This document shows positions 34,745-42,864 of a DNA stretch of 64,000 bases, one piece after another. The notes under the pieces were generated by a model. It saw nothing but the letters and a program-made list of their open reading frames with translations. It searched no databases and was not told the origin of the DNA. The DNA is taken from NCBI RefSeq assembly GCF_052055875.1, contig NZ_CP170508.1, forward strand, positions 2,232,001-2,296,000, in the 5' to 3' direction. The position numbers were made by a program, and so were the translations under genes. This DNA is from Methanosphaerula subterraneus (GTDB lineage Archaea; Halobacteriota; Methanomicrobia; Methanomicrobiales; Methanospirillaceae). Numbering within the stretch: the stretch's first letter is position 1; every line of letters begins with the position of its first letter.

Positions 34745-35489
34745 CCAGGTGATGCTGAAACTCGGTGGCAGTGTGATCACCGACAAGGCAGGGAACGATG
34801 TGATAGACCGGCAGCAGCTGGCAGCGATAGCTGCAGCCCTGAAAGAGAGCGAATTCTCCGGGTATCTCGTCCATGGCGCCGGCTCATGCGGCCATCCCGA
34901 GGCTCACCGGTACCGTCTGGATCAGGGGGCGGACCGATCGAACGCCGTCGGGATCGGGATCACCCACCGGGCGGTCAGCGGACTGAACCGGGCGGTCGTC
35001 GAAGCCCTGCAGAACGAAGGGATCGACGCGATCGGTGTCCATCTCCTGGACAGCTGCCTGGCTGACGACGGCCGGCTCGTTTCGGCCCCGGTGGAGCTGC
35101 TCCAGCGGCTGACGGCCCTTGGGATCACCCCGGTGCTGCATGGGGACGTGGTGCTGGACCGGAGCAGAGGAGCCTGCATCGTCTCAGGCGACCAGGTGAT
35201 CAGCGTCCTTGCGCCGCAGTTATCGGTCGGCCGGGTCGGTCTGGCCACCGATGTACCGGGCGTGCTCTCAGACGGGCAGGTGGTCCGGACGATCACCCCG
35301 TCGGATGTCGCAGGACTCTCGATCGGTGCCTCGTCCACGGTCGATGTGACCGGCGGTATGCAGGGGAAGATCCGGGAACTGCTGGCCCTGGCCGGGGCCG
35401 GCGTGGAGTCGCACATCTTTGCGGTCTCGCGGTTGCAGGACTTTCTCCACCAGCGGGACCATGGCGGGACCGTGGTCAGGATGGCGTGA
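34737..35489 (+). CDS. ipk: isopentenyl phosphate kinase
   Basis: A 250-residue amino-acid-kinase-fold enzyme making isopentenyl diphosphate in the archaeal alternative mevalonate pathway. It begins VMLKLGGSVITDKAGNDVID and has the substrate-site LVHGAGSCGHPEAHRYRL; family members usually have GAGSFGH, so Cys replaces Phe here. GDVVLDRSRG and ATDVPGVL follow. ATG 34737 overlaps the mvk stop; the frame continues further up but inside mvk. Confidence 0.92.
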   Translation: MHNQVMLKLGGSVITDKAGNDVIDRQQLAAIAAALKESEFSGYLVHGAGSCGHPEAHRYRLDQGADRSNAVGIGITHRAVSGLNRAVVEALQNEGIDAIGVHLLDSCLADDGRLVSAPVELLQRLTALGITPVLHGDVVLDRSRGACIVSGDQVISVLAPQLSVGRVGLATDVPGVLSDGQVVRTITPSDVAGLSIGASSTVDVTGGMQGKIRELLALAGAGVESHIFAVSRLQDFLHQRDHGGTVVRMA

Positions 35490-36559
35490 CGACGATGACG
35501 ATCATCCACCAGACCTCATCAAGGAAACTGGACCATATCAGGATCTGCAGCCAGGATGAGGTTGAGCAGGGGGACCCGGGTTTCCGGGGTGTCCGCCTGG
35601 TCCATAACGCCCTCCCTGAGTGCGACATGGCCCGAATAAACACCGGGGTCCGGTTCCTCGGTCACCAGTTCGGGTCACCGCTCTTCATTGCAGCAATGAC
35701 CGGCGGACACCCGGAGACGGCTGTCATCAACCAGCGGCTTGCCCAGGCCGCCGAACAGTTCAACCTCGGTATGGGGGTCGGCTCGCAGCGGGCAGCGCTT
35801 GAGAACCCAGATCTGGAAGGAACCTTCGCGGTTGTCAGGGATGCGGCTCCGTCGGCGTTCATCTGTGCCAACATCGGGATCGTGCAGCTCCGTGACCATG
35901 GAATCGAGTGGGCCGACCGGGCTGTCGAGATGATCGGCGCCGATGCCCTGGCCGTCCACCTGAACTTTCTGCAGGAGGCGATCCAGCCGGAAGGGGACCA
36001 CAATGCTCAGGGGTGCCTTGCTTCCCTCTCCTCGCTCTGCGAGGAGGTCTCCTATCCGGTGATTGTCAAAGAGACCGGGTCGGGGATCGCCGGCGAGACG
36101 GCCAGGCAGATCGCCGGGGCCGGGGCAACTGCAATCGATATCGGTGGCTGGGGGGGCACCTCTTGGGCCGCTGTAGAAGCGATCCGGGCCGATGAGAGCA
36201 GCAGGGACCAGGACCGGCACCTGGTCTCCCTCGGAGAGGAGTTCCTCTCCTGGGGGATCCCGACGGTGACCAGCCTCGCTGAGGTGGTGCCGGCAGGGCT
36301 GCCGGTGATCGCCACCGGCGGGGTCAGGACCGGGATCGATATGGCCAAGGCAGTGGCGCTGGGTGCAGACCTTGCAGGGATGGCACTCCCGCTGCTGAAC
36401 CCGGCATTGAAAGGTGAAGCACCGCTCAATCAGGCGATCGAGCGGCTGTTGCACCAGCTGAAGGTGACGATGTTCCTGACCGGGTCGCAGGACATCGCCG
36501 CACTGAAGCGGACTCGGGTGATCATTTCAGGCACCGACGGTGCGCTGGGTGTACACTAA
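35486..36559 (+). CDS. fni: isopentenyl-diphosphate isomerase, type II (FMN)
   Basis: A 357-residue FMN/NADPH enzyme that interconverts isopentenyl and dimethylallyl diphosphate. Motifs: SRKLDHIRIC, LFIAAMTGGHPETAVINQRL, MGVGSQRAAL, LAVHLNFLQEAIQPEGD, VIVKETGSGI and IATGGVRTGIDMAKAVALGA. Two starts are possible: GTG 35486 overlapping the ipk stop or ATG 35495. It is the fourth of the coupled lipid genes. Confidence 0.92.
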   Translation: MTTMTIIHQTSSRKLDHIRICSQDEVEQGDPGFRGVRLVHNALPECDMARINTGVRFLGHQFGSPLFIAAMTGGHPETAVINQRLAQAAEQFNLGMGVGSQRAALENPDLEGTFAVVRDAAPSAFICANIGIVQLRDHGIEWADRAVEMIGADALAVHLNFLQEAIQPEGDHNAQGCLASLSSLCEEVSYPVIVKETGSGIAGETARQIAGAGATAIDIGGWGGTSWAAVEAIRADESSRDQDRHLVSLGEEFLSWGIPTVTSLAEVVPAGLPVIATGGVRTGIDMAKAVALGADLAGMALPLLNPALKGEAPLNQAIERLLHQLKVTMFLTGSQDIAALKRTRVIISGTDGALGVH

Positions 36560-36573
36560 ACGGAGGAAATATA

Positions 36574-37911
36574 ATGGATATAGAAGTTATAGGCGTCGGC
36601 GGTTACGACGAAGTGGGTCGTAATATGACCGCCGTCCGGTGCGGCAAAGAGATTGTCGTCTTTGACATGGGGCTGCGCCTGGACCAGGTGATGATCCACG
36701 AGGATGCAGAGATAGAGAATATGCATTCTCTGGACCTGATCCAGATGAAGGCGATCCCTGACGACACGATGATGAACACGGTCGAAGGATCGGTGAAGGC
36801 GATCGTCTGCACCCACGGGCATCTGGACCACATCGGTGCGATCCCGAAGCTGGCGCACCGGTACAATGCTCCGATCATCAGCACCCCGTATACCACGGAG
36901 CTGATCCGGCAGCAGATCGCCGGCGAGCAGAAGTTCGGGGTGAACAACAAGCTCTTTGCCCTGAAGGCCGGGCAGAAGTACACGATCTCGCAGCACCTGA
37001 CCCTTGAATTCGTCAGGACCCAGCACAGTATCATCGATACCGTGACGGCGGTCCTCCACACCCCCCACGGTGCGGTGGTCTATGCCTGCGACTTCAAGCT
37101 CGACCGGACCCCGGTGATCGGTGAACCCCCGGACTTTGCACGCCTTCGCCAGATCGGCAAGGAGGGTGTGCTCGCCCTGATCGTGGAGGCGGTGAACATC
37201 CACTCCAAGGGGCGGTGCCCGAGCGAACGGATCGCACGCGACCTCGTCAGGGACACGCTCACCAGTTACGAGGACGACAAGGGGGCGATCATCGTCTCAA
37301 CCTTCTCCTCGCATATCTCCCGTATCAAGACGATCACCGAGTGCGCCCATGAGATCGGCAGAAAACCGGTCCTGCTCGGCCGCTCGATGGAGAAGTACAG
37401 CTCTGCGGCAGAGCAGATGAAACTGGTCTCGTTCCCCCAGACCACCTCGATGTTTGGGAACCGGCGGACCGTGGACCGGACATTGCGCCGGGTCATGAAG
37501 TCCGGGCCGGAGAACTTCGTCCTGGTCGTCACCGGGGCCCAGGGTGAACCGGGTGCGACCCTCTCCAGGATCGGGGCGGGAGAGACCCCGTACAAGATTC
37601 AGAAGGGGGATAAGATCCTCTTCTCGGCCAAGGTGATCCCCAACCCCCTCAATTACGGGCAGCGGTACCTGCTCGAGACCCGGCTGAAGATGGCCGGGGC
37701 TCGTATCCATGATGAATTGCATGTCAGCGGGCATGCCTACCTCGAGGACCACTACGAGTTCGTCAACCTGCTCAACCCCCAGCATGTCATCCCGGCTCAC
37801 GGGGGGCTCGGGATGACCGGGGCCTATGCAGACTTTGTGGGCGGGCTTGGATATACCCTTCAGAATGATCTGCACCTCTTCAAGAACGGGCAGCGGGTGA
37901 AACTGAACTGA
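36574..37911 (+). CDS. ribonuclease J family protein (beta-CASP)
   Basis: A 445-residue metallo-beta-lactamase/beta-CASP nuclease, aRNase J type, with 5'-3' exonuclease activity in studied archaea. The metal motif THGHLDHIGAIPKL is present, followed by ACDFKLDRTP, the beta-CASP region (about 200-340) and the C-terminal HVSGHAYLEDH with VIPAHGGLG. It lies within the isoprenoid genes between fni and the prenyl synthase; this order is common in euryarchaea, though the reason is not known. Confidence 0.88.
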   Translation: MDIEVIGVGGYDEVGRNMTAVRCGKEIVVFDMGLRLDQVMIHEDAEIENMHSLDLIQMKAIPDDTMMNTVEGSVKAIVCTHGHLDHIGAIPKLAHRYNAPIISTPYTTELIRQQIAGEQKFGVNNKLFALKAGQKYTISQHLTLEFVRTQHSIIDTVTAVLHTPHGAVVYACDFKLDRTPVIGEPPDFARLRQIGKEGVLALIVEAVNIHSKGRCPSERIARDLVRDTLTSYEDDKGAIIVSTFSSHISRIKTITECAHEIGRKPVLLGRSMEKYSSAAEQMKLVSFPQTTSMFGNRRTVDRTLRRVMKSGPENFVLVVTGAQGEPGATLSRIGAGETPYKIQKGDKILFSAKVIPNPLNYGQRYLLETRLKMAGARIHDELHVSGHAYLEDHYEFVNLLNPQHVIPAHGGLGMTGAYADFVGGLGYTLQNDLHLFKNGQRVKLN

Positions 37912-37927
37912 ACAATTACGGTGTGCT

Positions 37928-38890
37928 ATGGAGTTAATCGAGTATCTTGAAAAGGTCGAAGAGCAGGTCGATCGGCTGATCGATCGGTACTTCGGGGCCC
38001 CTGTCGGAGAACTGAACAAGGCGAGTGCGCACCTGCTGACTGCAGGTGGTAAACGGCTCCGTCCAGCCGTGATGATGCTGGCCGCCGACGCGGTCAGGAG
38101 AGGGTCGTCTGATGACCTGATGCCGGCCGCCATTGCGCTTGAACTGACCCATTCATTCACGCTGATCCATGACGACATCATGGACGGGGACGAGGTCCGC
38201 CGCGGAGTCCCGACAGTCAACAAGAAGTGGGACGAACCGACCGCGATCCTGGCCGGGGATGTCCTCTATGCCCGTGCATTCGAGTTCATCTGCCAGGCAC
38301 TGACAGCAGACGCAGCCAAACTCCGGGCGGTCTCGATGCTCGCGATCACCTGCGAGGAGATCTGTGCAGGCCAGCACCTGGACATGGCCTTTGAAGATCG
38401 GGATGATGTGAGCGAGGAGGAGTACCTGGAGATGGTCGGGAAGAAGACCGGTGCCCTGTACGCAGCCTCGGCTGCGATCGGCGGGGTGCTGGCCGGCGGG
38501 TCCCAGCCGCAGATCGATGCGCTCTTCCGATACGGGATGAACATCGGGGTGGCCTTCCAGATCCAGGACGACCTGATCGACCTGCTCGCATCCCCGGAGA
38601 AGAGCGGGAAGGACCGGGCCTCCGATATCAGGGAGGGGAAACAGACCTTGATCAACATCAAGGCACGGGAGCACGGGTTCGACCTGGCACCGTACCGGCG
38701 CCGGCTGAGCGAAGCCGAGATCGATGACCTGATCCAGCAGCTCACCCAGATCGGTGTGATCGGCGAGGTGAAGGCCACCGCTGAGGAACTGGTCACCTCG
38801 GCAGCGAAGGTGCTGGCCATCCTCAAGCCGTCCGAGCAGAAGGACCTGCTGATCACCATCGGTACCTTCTTTGTAGAGCGGGGCTACTGA
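37928..38890 (+). CDS. idsA: polyprenyl (geranylgeranyl) diphosphate synthase
   Basis: A 320-residue trans-prenyltransferase. The first Asp-rich motif is LIHDDIMDGDEVRRGVPTVN and the second is FQIQDDLIDLLASPEKSGKD, with AGGKRLRPAVMMLAADAV before them. Before the first Asp motif stand small and aromatic residues (HSFT) that should set chain length at C15-C20, so geranylgeranyl diphosphate for archaeol is expected. Two bases separate it from gltX. Confidence 0.9.
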   Translation: MELIEYLEKVEEQVDRLIDRYFGAPVGELNKASAHLLTAGGKRLRPAVMMLAADAVRRGSSDDLMPAAIALELTHSFTLIHDDIMDGDEVRRGVPTVNKKWDEPTAILAGDVLYARAFEFICQALTADAAKLRAVSMLAITCEEICAGQHLDMAFEDRDDVSEEEYLEMVGKKTGALYAASAAIGGVLAGGSQPQIDALFRYGMNIGVAFQIQDDLIDLLASPEKSGKDRASDIREGKQTLINIKAREHGFDLAPYRRRLSEAEIDDLIQQLTQIGVIGEVKATAEELVTSAAKVLAILKPSEQKDLLITIGTFFVERGY

Positions 38891-38892
38891 GG

Positions 38893-40581
38893 ATGACCGA
38901 GGATCTGCTGCAACTGCTGCGAGCGTATGCCCTGCAGAACGCGGTCAGGCACGGCGATGCTCCGAAGGCCGGGGCGATCGTCGGTGCAGTGATGGGCAAG
39001 CACCCCGAACTCCGCTCGAGGGCGAAGGAGGTTTCGGCCCTGGTCGGTGCGGTGATCGCGGAGGTGGCCGCCCTCTCACCTGAGGAGCGGCTCGCGACCC
39101 TCGAAGCGATCGCCCCAGATATGCTGATCGTCCCTGAGAAGCAGGCGAGTAAGAAGGGGGAACTCCCGCCGCTGAAGAACGCGGAGCACGGGGTCGTGAT
39201 GCGGTTTGCACCGAACCCGAGCGGGCCTCTCCACCTCGGTCATGCCCGGGCTGCGATGCTGAACGACGCCTACCTGAAGCGGTACGGCGGGCGGTACATC
39301 CTCAGGATCGAGGACACCGACCCGAAGAGGGTCGACCCGGCTGCCTACCAGATGGTCCAGGAGGATATCGCGTGGATGAACCTCGGCATCACCGAGATCG
39401 TCTACCAGAGCGACCGGTTCGACCAGTACTATCAGTATGCAGCGAAGCTGATCGAACTCGGCGGTGCCTATGTCTGCACCTGTGACAACGACCGGTTCAG
39501 GGAACTGCGGCAGGCGAAGAAGCCCTGCCCGTGCCGGGGACAGACCGTCGAGGAGAACCTTCGGCTCTGGGAGCAGATGCTTGCCGGGGAGTTTGCCGAG
39601 GGCGAGGTGAGCCTCCGGGTGAAGGCTGACCTGGAACATCCCGACCCGGCGATGCGCGACTACCCGATCTTCCGGGTGCTCACCTCGACCCTCCACCCAC
39701 GGATCGAGGCGACGGTCTACCCGCTGATGAACTTCACGGTGGCGGTCGACGATCATCTGCTCGGGATCACGCATGTGATCCGGGGCAAGGACCACATCGC
39801 GAACACCGGGCGTCAGCGGTATATCTATGACTACTTCGGGTGGACGGTGCCGGAGTACATCCACTACGGGAGGATGGGGATCGAGGGGGTCGTCCTCTCC
39901 ACCTCGGAGATGCACGCCGGGATCGACGCCGGCACCTACTCGGGCTGGGACGATATCCGGCTCGGGACGCTCCGTGCCCTGGCCAGGCGGGGGATCACCG
40001 CCGAAGCGGTCAGGAACGCGATGGTAGCCATCGGGACCGGGGATACCGATATCTCGTTCTCATGGGAGAACCTGTACGCCGAGAACAAGGCCGTCATCGA
40101 CCAGATCGCCGACCGGTACTTCTTCGTCCCTGACCCTGTGGTGCTGCCGATCGAAGGCGCTCCGGCGACGGTCGCCGAGGCGGCGCTGTACCCGAACGAC
40201 CCGGCGCGGGGCACCCGCTCTCTCGCCTTCAATGGGACGGTCGTAGTGCCGGCAGCCGAGATCAGGGAAGGGGTCAGGATGCTCAGGCTCAAGGACCTCT
40301 TTAATGTCAGTATCACCTTCGAGGACGGGGTTCCGCACCTCGCCTATGCCGGTCACGACCTGGCCGCAGCACGGGCAGCCAAAGCCCCGATCATCCAGTG
40401 GCTGCCGGCAGAGGCGAAGGTTCCATGCCGGCTCCACCAGCAGCAGGGGGACCTGACCGGGTACTGCGAACCAGGGGTCAGGCAGAAGCAGGGGACCGTC
40501 GTCCAGTTCGAGCGGGTCGGTTTCGCCCGGATCGACGCGGTCACATCGGCCGGGGTCACAGCCTACTTTGCGCACCGGTAG
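38893..40581 (+). CDS. gltX: glutamyl-tRNA synthetase, archaeal type
   Basis: A 562-residue class I synthetase with the archaeal N-terminal helical domain (residues 1-95) and C-terminal beta-barrel anticodon domain. The ATP motif is MRFAPNPSGPLHLGHARAAM. Where most class I enzymes have KMSKS, this one reads GVVLSTSEMHAGI, so Glu stands in place of the second lysine. GWDDIRLGTLRALARRGI follows as normal. CTCDNDRFRELRQAKKPCPC supplies a zinc-like Cys set. It charges tRNA-Glu and possibly tRNA-Gln (then amidated). Last gene of the long plus-strand run. Confidence 0.92.
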   Translation: MTEDLLQLLRAYALQNAVRHGDAPKAGAIVGAVMGKHPELRSRAKEVSALVGAVIAEVAALSPEERLATLEAIAPDMLIVPEKQASKKGELPPLKNAEHGVVMRFAPNPSGPLHLGHARAAMLNDAYLKRYGGRYILRIEDTDPKRVDPAAYQMVQEDIAWMNLGITEIVYQSDRFDQYYQYAAKLIELGGAYVCTCDNDRFRELRQAKKPCPCRGQTVEENLRLWEQMLAGEFAEGEVSLRVKADLEHPDPAMRDYPIFRVLTSTLHPRIEATVYPLMNFTVAVDDHLLGITHVIRGKDHIANTGRQRYIYDYFGWTVPEYIHYGRMGIEGVVLSTSEMHAGIDAGTYSGWDDIRLGTLRALARRGITAEAVRNAMVAIGTGDTDISFSWENLYAENKAVIDQIADRYFFVPDPVVLPIEGAPATVAEAALYPNDPARGTRSLAFNGTVVVPAAEIREGVRMLRLKDLFNVSITFEDGVPHLAYAGHDLAAARAAKAPIIQWLPAEAKVPCRLHQQQGDLTGYCEPGVRQKQGTVVQFERVGFARIDAVTSAGVTAYFAHR

Positions 40582-40651
40582 GACCGGACCCCTCGCTCAC
40601 GTATCCAATCTTTTTTGTTCAATCACGGATCCGGATTTCGGGAAGACGAGG

Positions 40652-42322
40652 TCAGACCTGGTTGAAGAGGCTGACCACATCATTGAAGTCGACCTGACCG
40701 TTCCCGTTGAAGTCGAAGCCGGCGACCGGCTCGTTCTCACCGATCCAGTCCATCTGGTTGAAGTACAGGACCACGTCATCGAAGTCGAGCACCCCGTTGC
40801 CGTTGATATCTTCGTAGAGGCCGTCTCCGTTCAGGTCATTCGGAGAGGAGGAGATCCCGGGGAGCGGGATGACCGGCACCGTCACCCCGATCGAACACGC
40901 GGTGAGTTGGGGTGCGATCGGATGCCCGCTGTCATCGCTGACCTCAGCCTGAACGATATCGAGGGCGGTCCGGCCTGCCTGGTCACCCCTGATGGTGATC
41001 GTCCCGATCCTGGCGCCTGAACTTCCGGGTTCACCGAGGCCGGCCGTATCGAGCGTGGTCAACCAGACGGTATCGGAGGGGAGCGTCAGATTCTCCGCCA
41101 TTGTCCATCCCGGGAGGGAGACGCCGACGATCTCGCCGATCGTCGGGTCGAGCAGTGTGAGACCGAGCGTTACGCTGTAGCCCGAGGTGCCGTTGTGACT
41201 ATCGAGGGAGAGCGTGGTCGTGTTCGTCGACCCGCGCGGGATGGTGACCGAGGAAGGAGTGAACCGGAACGCCGGTGTCGGGGTGACGGTGGTGGTCGGC
41301 ACGATCACGGTCGGAATGCCGGTTGGAGCGGTGGTCGGTACGACCACGGTTGGAACCTCGGTCGGTGTTGGGGTCGGCGTTGCAGAAGCAAACTTCTGGA
41401 GACGGTGGTTGCCGGTATCGGTGACAAAGACGTTGCCTGCACTGTCGACTGCGACCCCGGAGGGGGAATCGAACTGTCCGTTCCCTGCGCCGCTGGTCCC
41501 CCACTGGGTGATGAAGGCGCCGTTCGAGGTGAACTTCTCAATTCTGTCGTTGCCGGTGTCGGCGACATAGACATTGCCCATCCTGTCAACCGCGATCCCT
41601 TCGGGGAAATCGGCGAACTGTCCGTCGCCGGTGCCCTCGGTCCCCCACTTCGTCAGGAAGGTGCCGGTTGAGGTGAACTTCTGGACCCGGTTGTTGTACG
41701 AGTCGACGACGTAGACGTTATTCGCATCGTCGACCGCGATCCCGGTGGGGTAATCAAACTGTCCGTCCCCCCGGCCCTCGGTTCCCCACTGTGCAAGGAA
41801 GGTGCCGGTCGAAGTGAACTTCTGAACCCGGTAGTTGTACATGTCGGCGACGTAGACATTGCCCGCACTGTCGACCGCCACCCCTGAGGGGGATTTGAGC
41901 TGTCCGTCCCCTGATCCCCCGGTCCCCCATCTCGTCAGGAAGGTGCCGGCCGATGTGAACTTCTGGACCCAGTCGTTCCAGTTGTTGACGACATAGACGT
42001 TCCCCGCCCTGTCGACTGTGATTCCCTGGGGGTTCCAGAGCAGTCCGTCCCCAAAGCCGTGGGTACCCCAGGTGGCGACAAAACCGCCGGTGGTGTTGAA
42101 TATCTGGACACGATCGAGATGCTCGTCGGTGACGTAGACGGTATCCGCACCGTCGAGCGCGACCCCATAGGGGGATTTGAACTGCCCGTCCGCTGAGCCA
42201 CCGGTCCCCCACTGCGCCACGAACTGATACGTTTCCGCCGCCGCCACGACCTGAATGCTGCACCCGAACAGCAGCAGGACGAGCAGCACTTCCAGCCCCC
42301 CCGGCATGTACCGATTGTGCAT
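40652..42322 (-). CDS. secreted NHL beta-propeller protein with cohesin-like and dockerin-like domains
   Basis: A 556-residue exported protein. Signal peptide residues 1-29. Residues 33-315 are six repeats of about 47 residues (core SPSGVAVDSAGNVYVADMYN), enough for one six-bladed propeller. A Thr/Pro linker follows (316-352). Residues about 355-475 form a cohesin-like beta-sandwich (FRFTPSSVTIPRGSTNTTTL). The last 60 residues hold two calcium-loop motifs (DINGNGVLDFDDVVLYFNQM and DFNGNGQVDFNDVVSLFNQV), dockerin-like. The neighbour ending at 42865 has nearly the same C-terminus, so they may assemble with a shared partner. Confidence 0.8.
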   Translation of the reverse strand: MHNRYMPGGLEVLLVLLLFGCSIQVVAAAETYQFVAQWGTGGSADGQFKSPYGVALDGADTVYVTDEHLDRVQIFNTTGGFVATWGTHGFGDGLLWNPQGITVDRAGNVYVVNNWNDWVQKFTSAGTFLTRWGTGGSGDGQLKSPSGVAVDSAGNVYVADMYNYRVQKFTSTGTFLAQWGTEGRGDGQFDYPTGIAVDDANNVYVVDSYNNRVQKFTSTGTFLTKWGTEGTGDGQFADFPEGIAVDRMGNVYVADTGNDRIEKFTSNGAFITQWGTSGAGNGQFDSPSGVAVDSAGNVFVTDTGNHRLQKFASATPTPTPTEVPTVVVPTTAPTGIPTVIVPTTTVTPTPAFRFTPSSVTIPRGSTNTTTLSLDSHNGTSGYSVTLGLTLLDPTIGEIVGVSLPGWTMAENLTLPSDTVWLTTLDTAGLGEPGSSGARIGTITIRGDQAGRTALDIVQAEVSDDSGHPIAPQLTACSIGVTVPVIPLPGISSSPNDLNGDGLYEDINGNGVLDFDDVVLYFNQMDWIGENEPVAGFDFNGNGQVDFNDVVSLFNQV

Positions 42323-42513
42323 AGAGACTACTATGCAGAGGTCGAAGATAAACGCGACGGAGATTACCTGCCCCTGCCGGGGGGACCGCCCTCTTCGACT
42401 GAAATCTCTCCGGTTGATGGGGCTGGCTGGGCGGTGACGGTGCAGGTGACAATTGGTAAAAAGAAACCTGGTGTATCCAGGTGAAGGCTTTCTGTCGAAA
42501 AAGAAGATGCTGC

Positions 42514-42753
42514 TCAGACCGTGATCATCCCTGACCAGACCTTGCCGGTGGGATAGCAGCGGATCGATGTTGCGTTCTGCTGTACCTGCACTGCCCCCCG
42601 CCGCTCAAGCCAGCGGAGCGAGTATCTGATCTCCTCTGATTGGTGAATACCGTTGTATGCTGCAACGATATCCTGAAATGTACACCCCGGGGACGAGGCG
42701 ATCATGGTCAGGATATGACGCTGCAAACGCATGCATTTTGTCTGCGCTTTCAT
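42514..42753 (-). CDS. small winged-helix DNA-binding protein
   Basis: A 79-residue protein. MRLQRHILTMIASSPGCTFQ, then AAYNGIHQSEEIRYSLRWLE and a short wing RRGAVQVQQNATSIR resemble a winged helix-turn-helix as in archaeal MarR/PadR-like mini-regulators. ATG 42753 or ATG 42732 may be the start. It lies between the two dockerin-type genes on the same strand, so it may regulate them; this is only positional inference. Confidence 0.6.
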   Translation of the reverse strand: MKAQTKCMRLQRHILTMIASSPGCTFQDIVAAYNGIHQSEEIRYSLRWLERRGAVQVQQNATSIRCYPTGKVWSGMITV

Positions 42754-42864
42754 CAGGTTATAGCCCCTGTATGCCCGTGATCAAACATAGATACGTCACA
42801 ATCCGGACACCTGCGATGTCAGATTCTCAGCGGCAGGGTATAAAAAAGGATCTGCTCTGATCGA

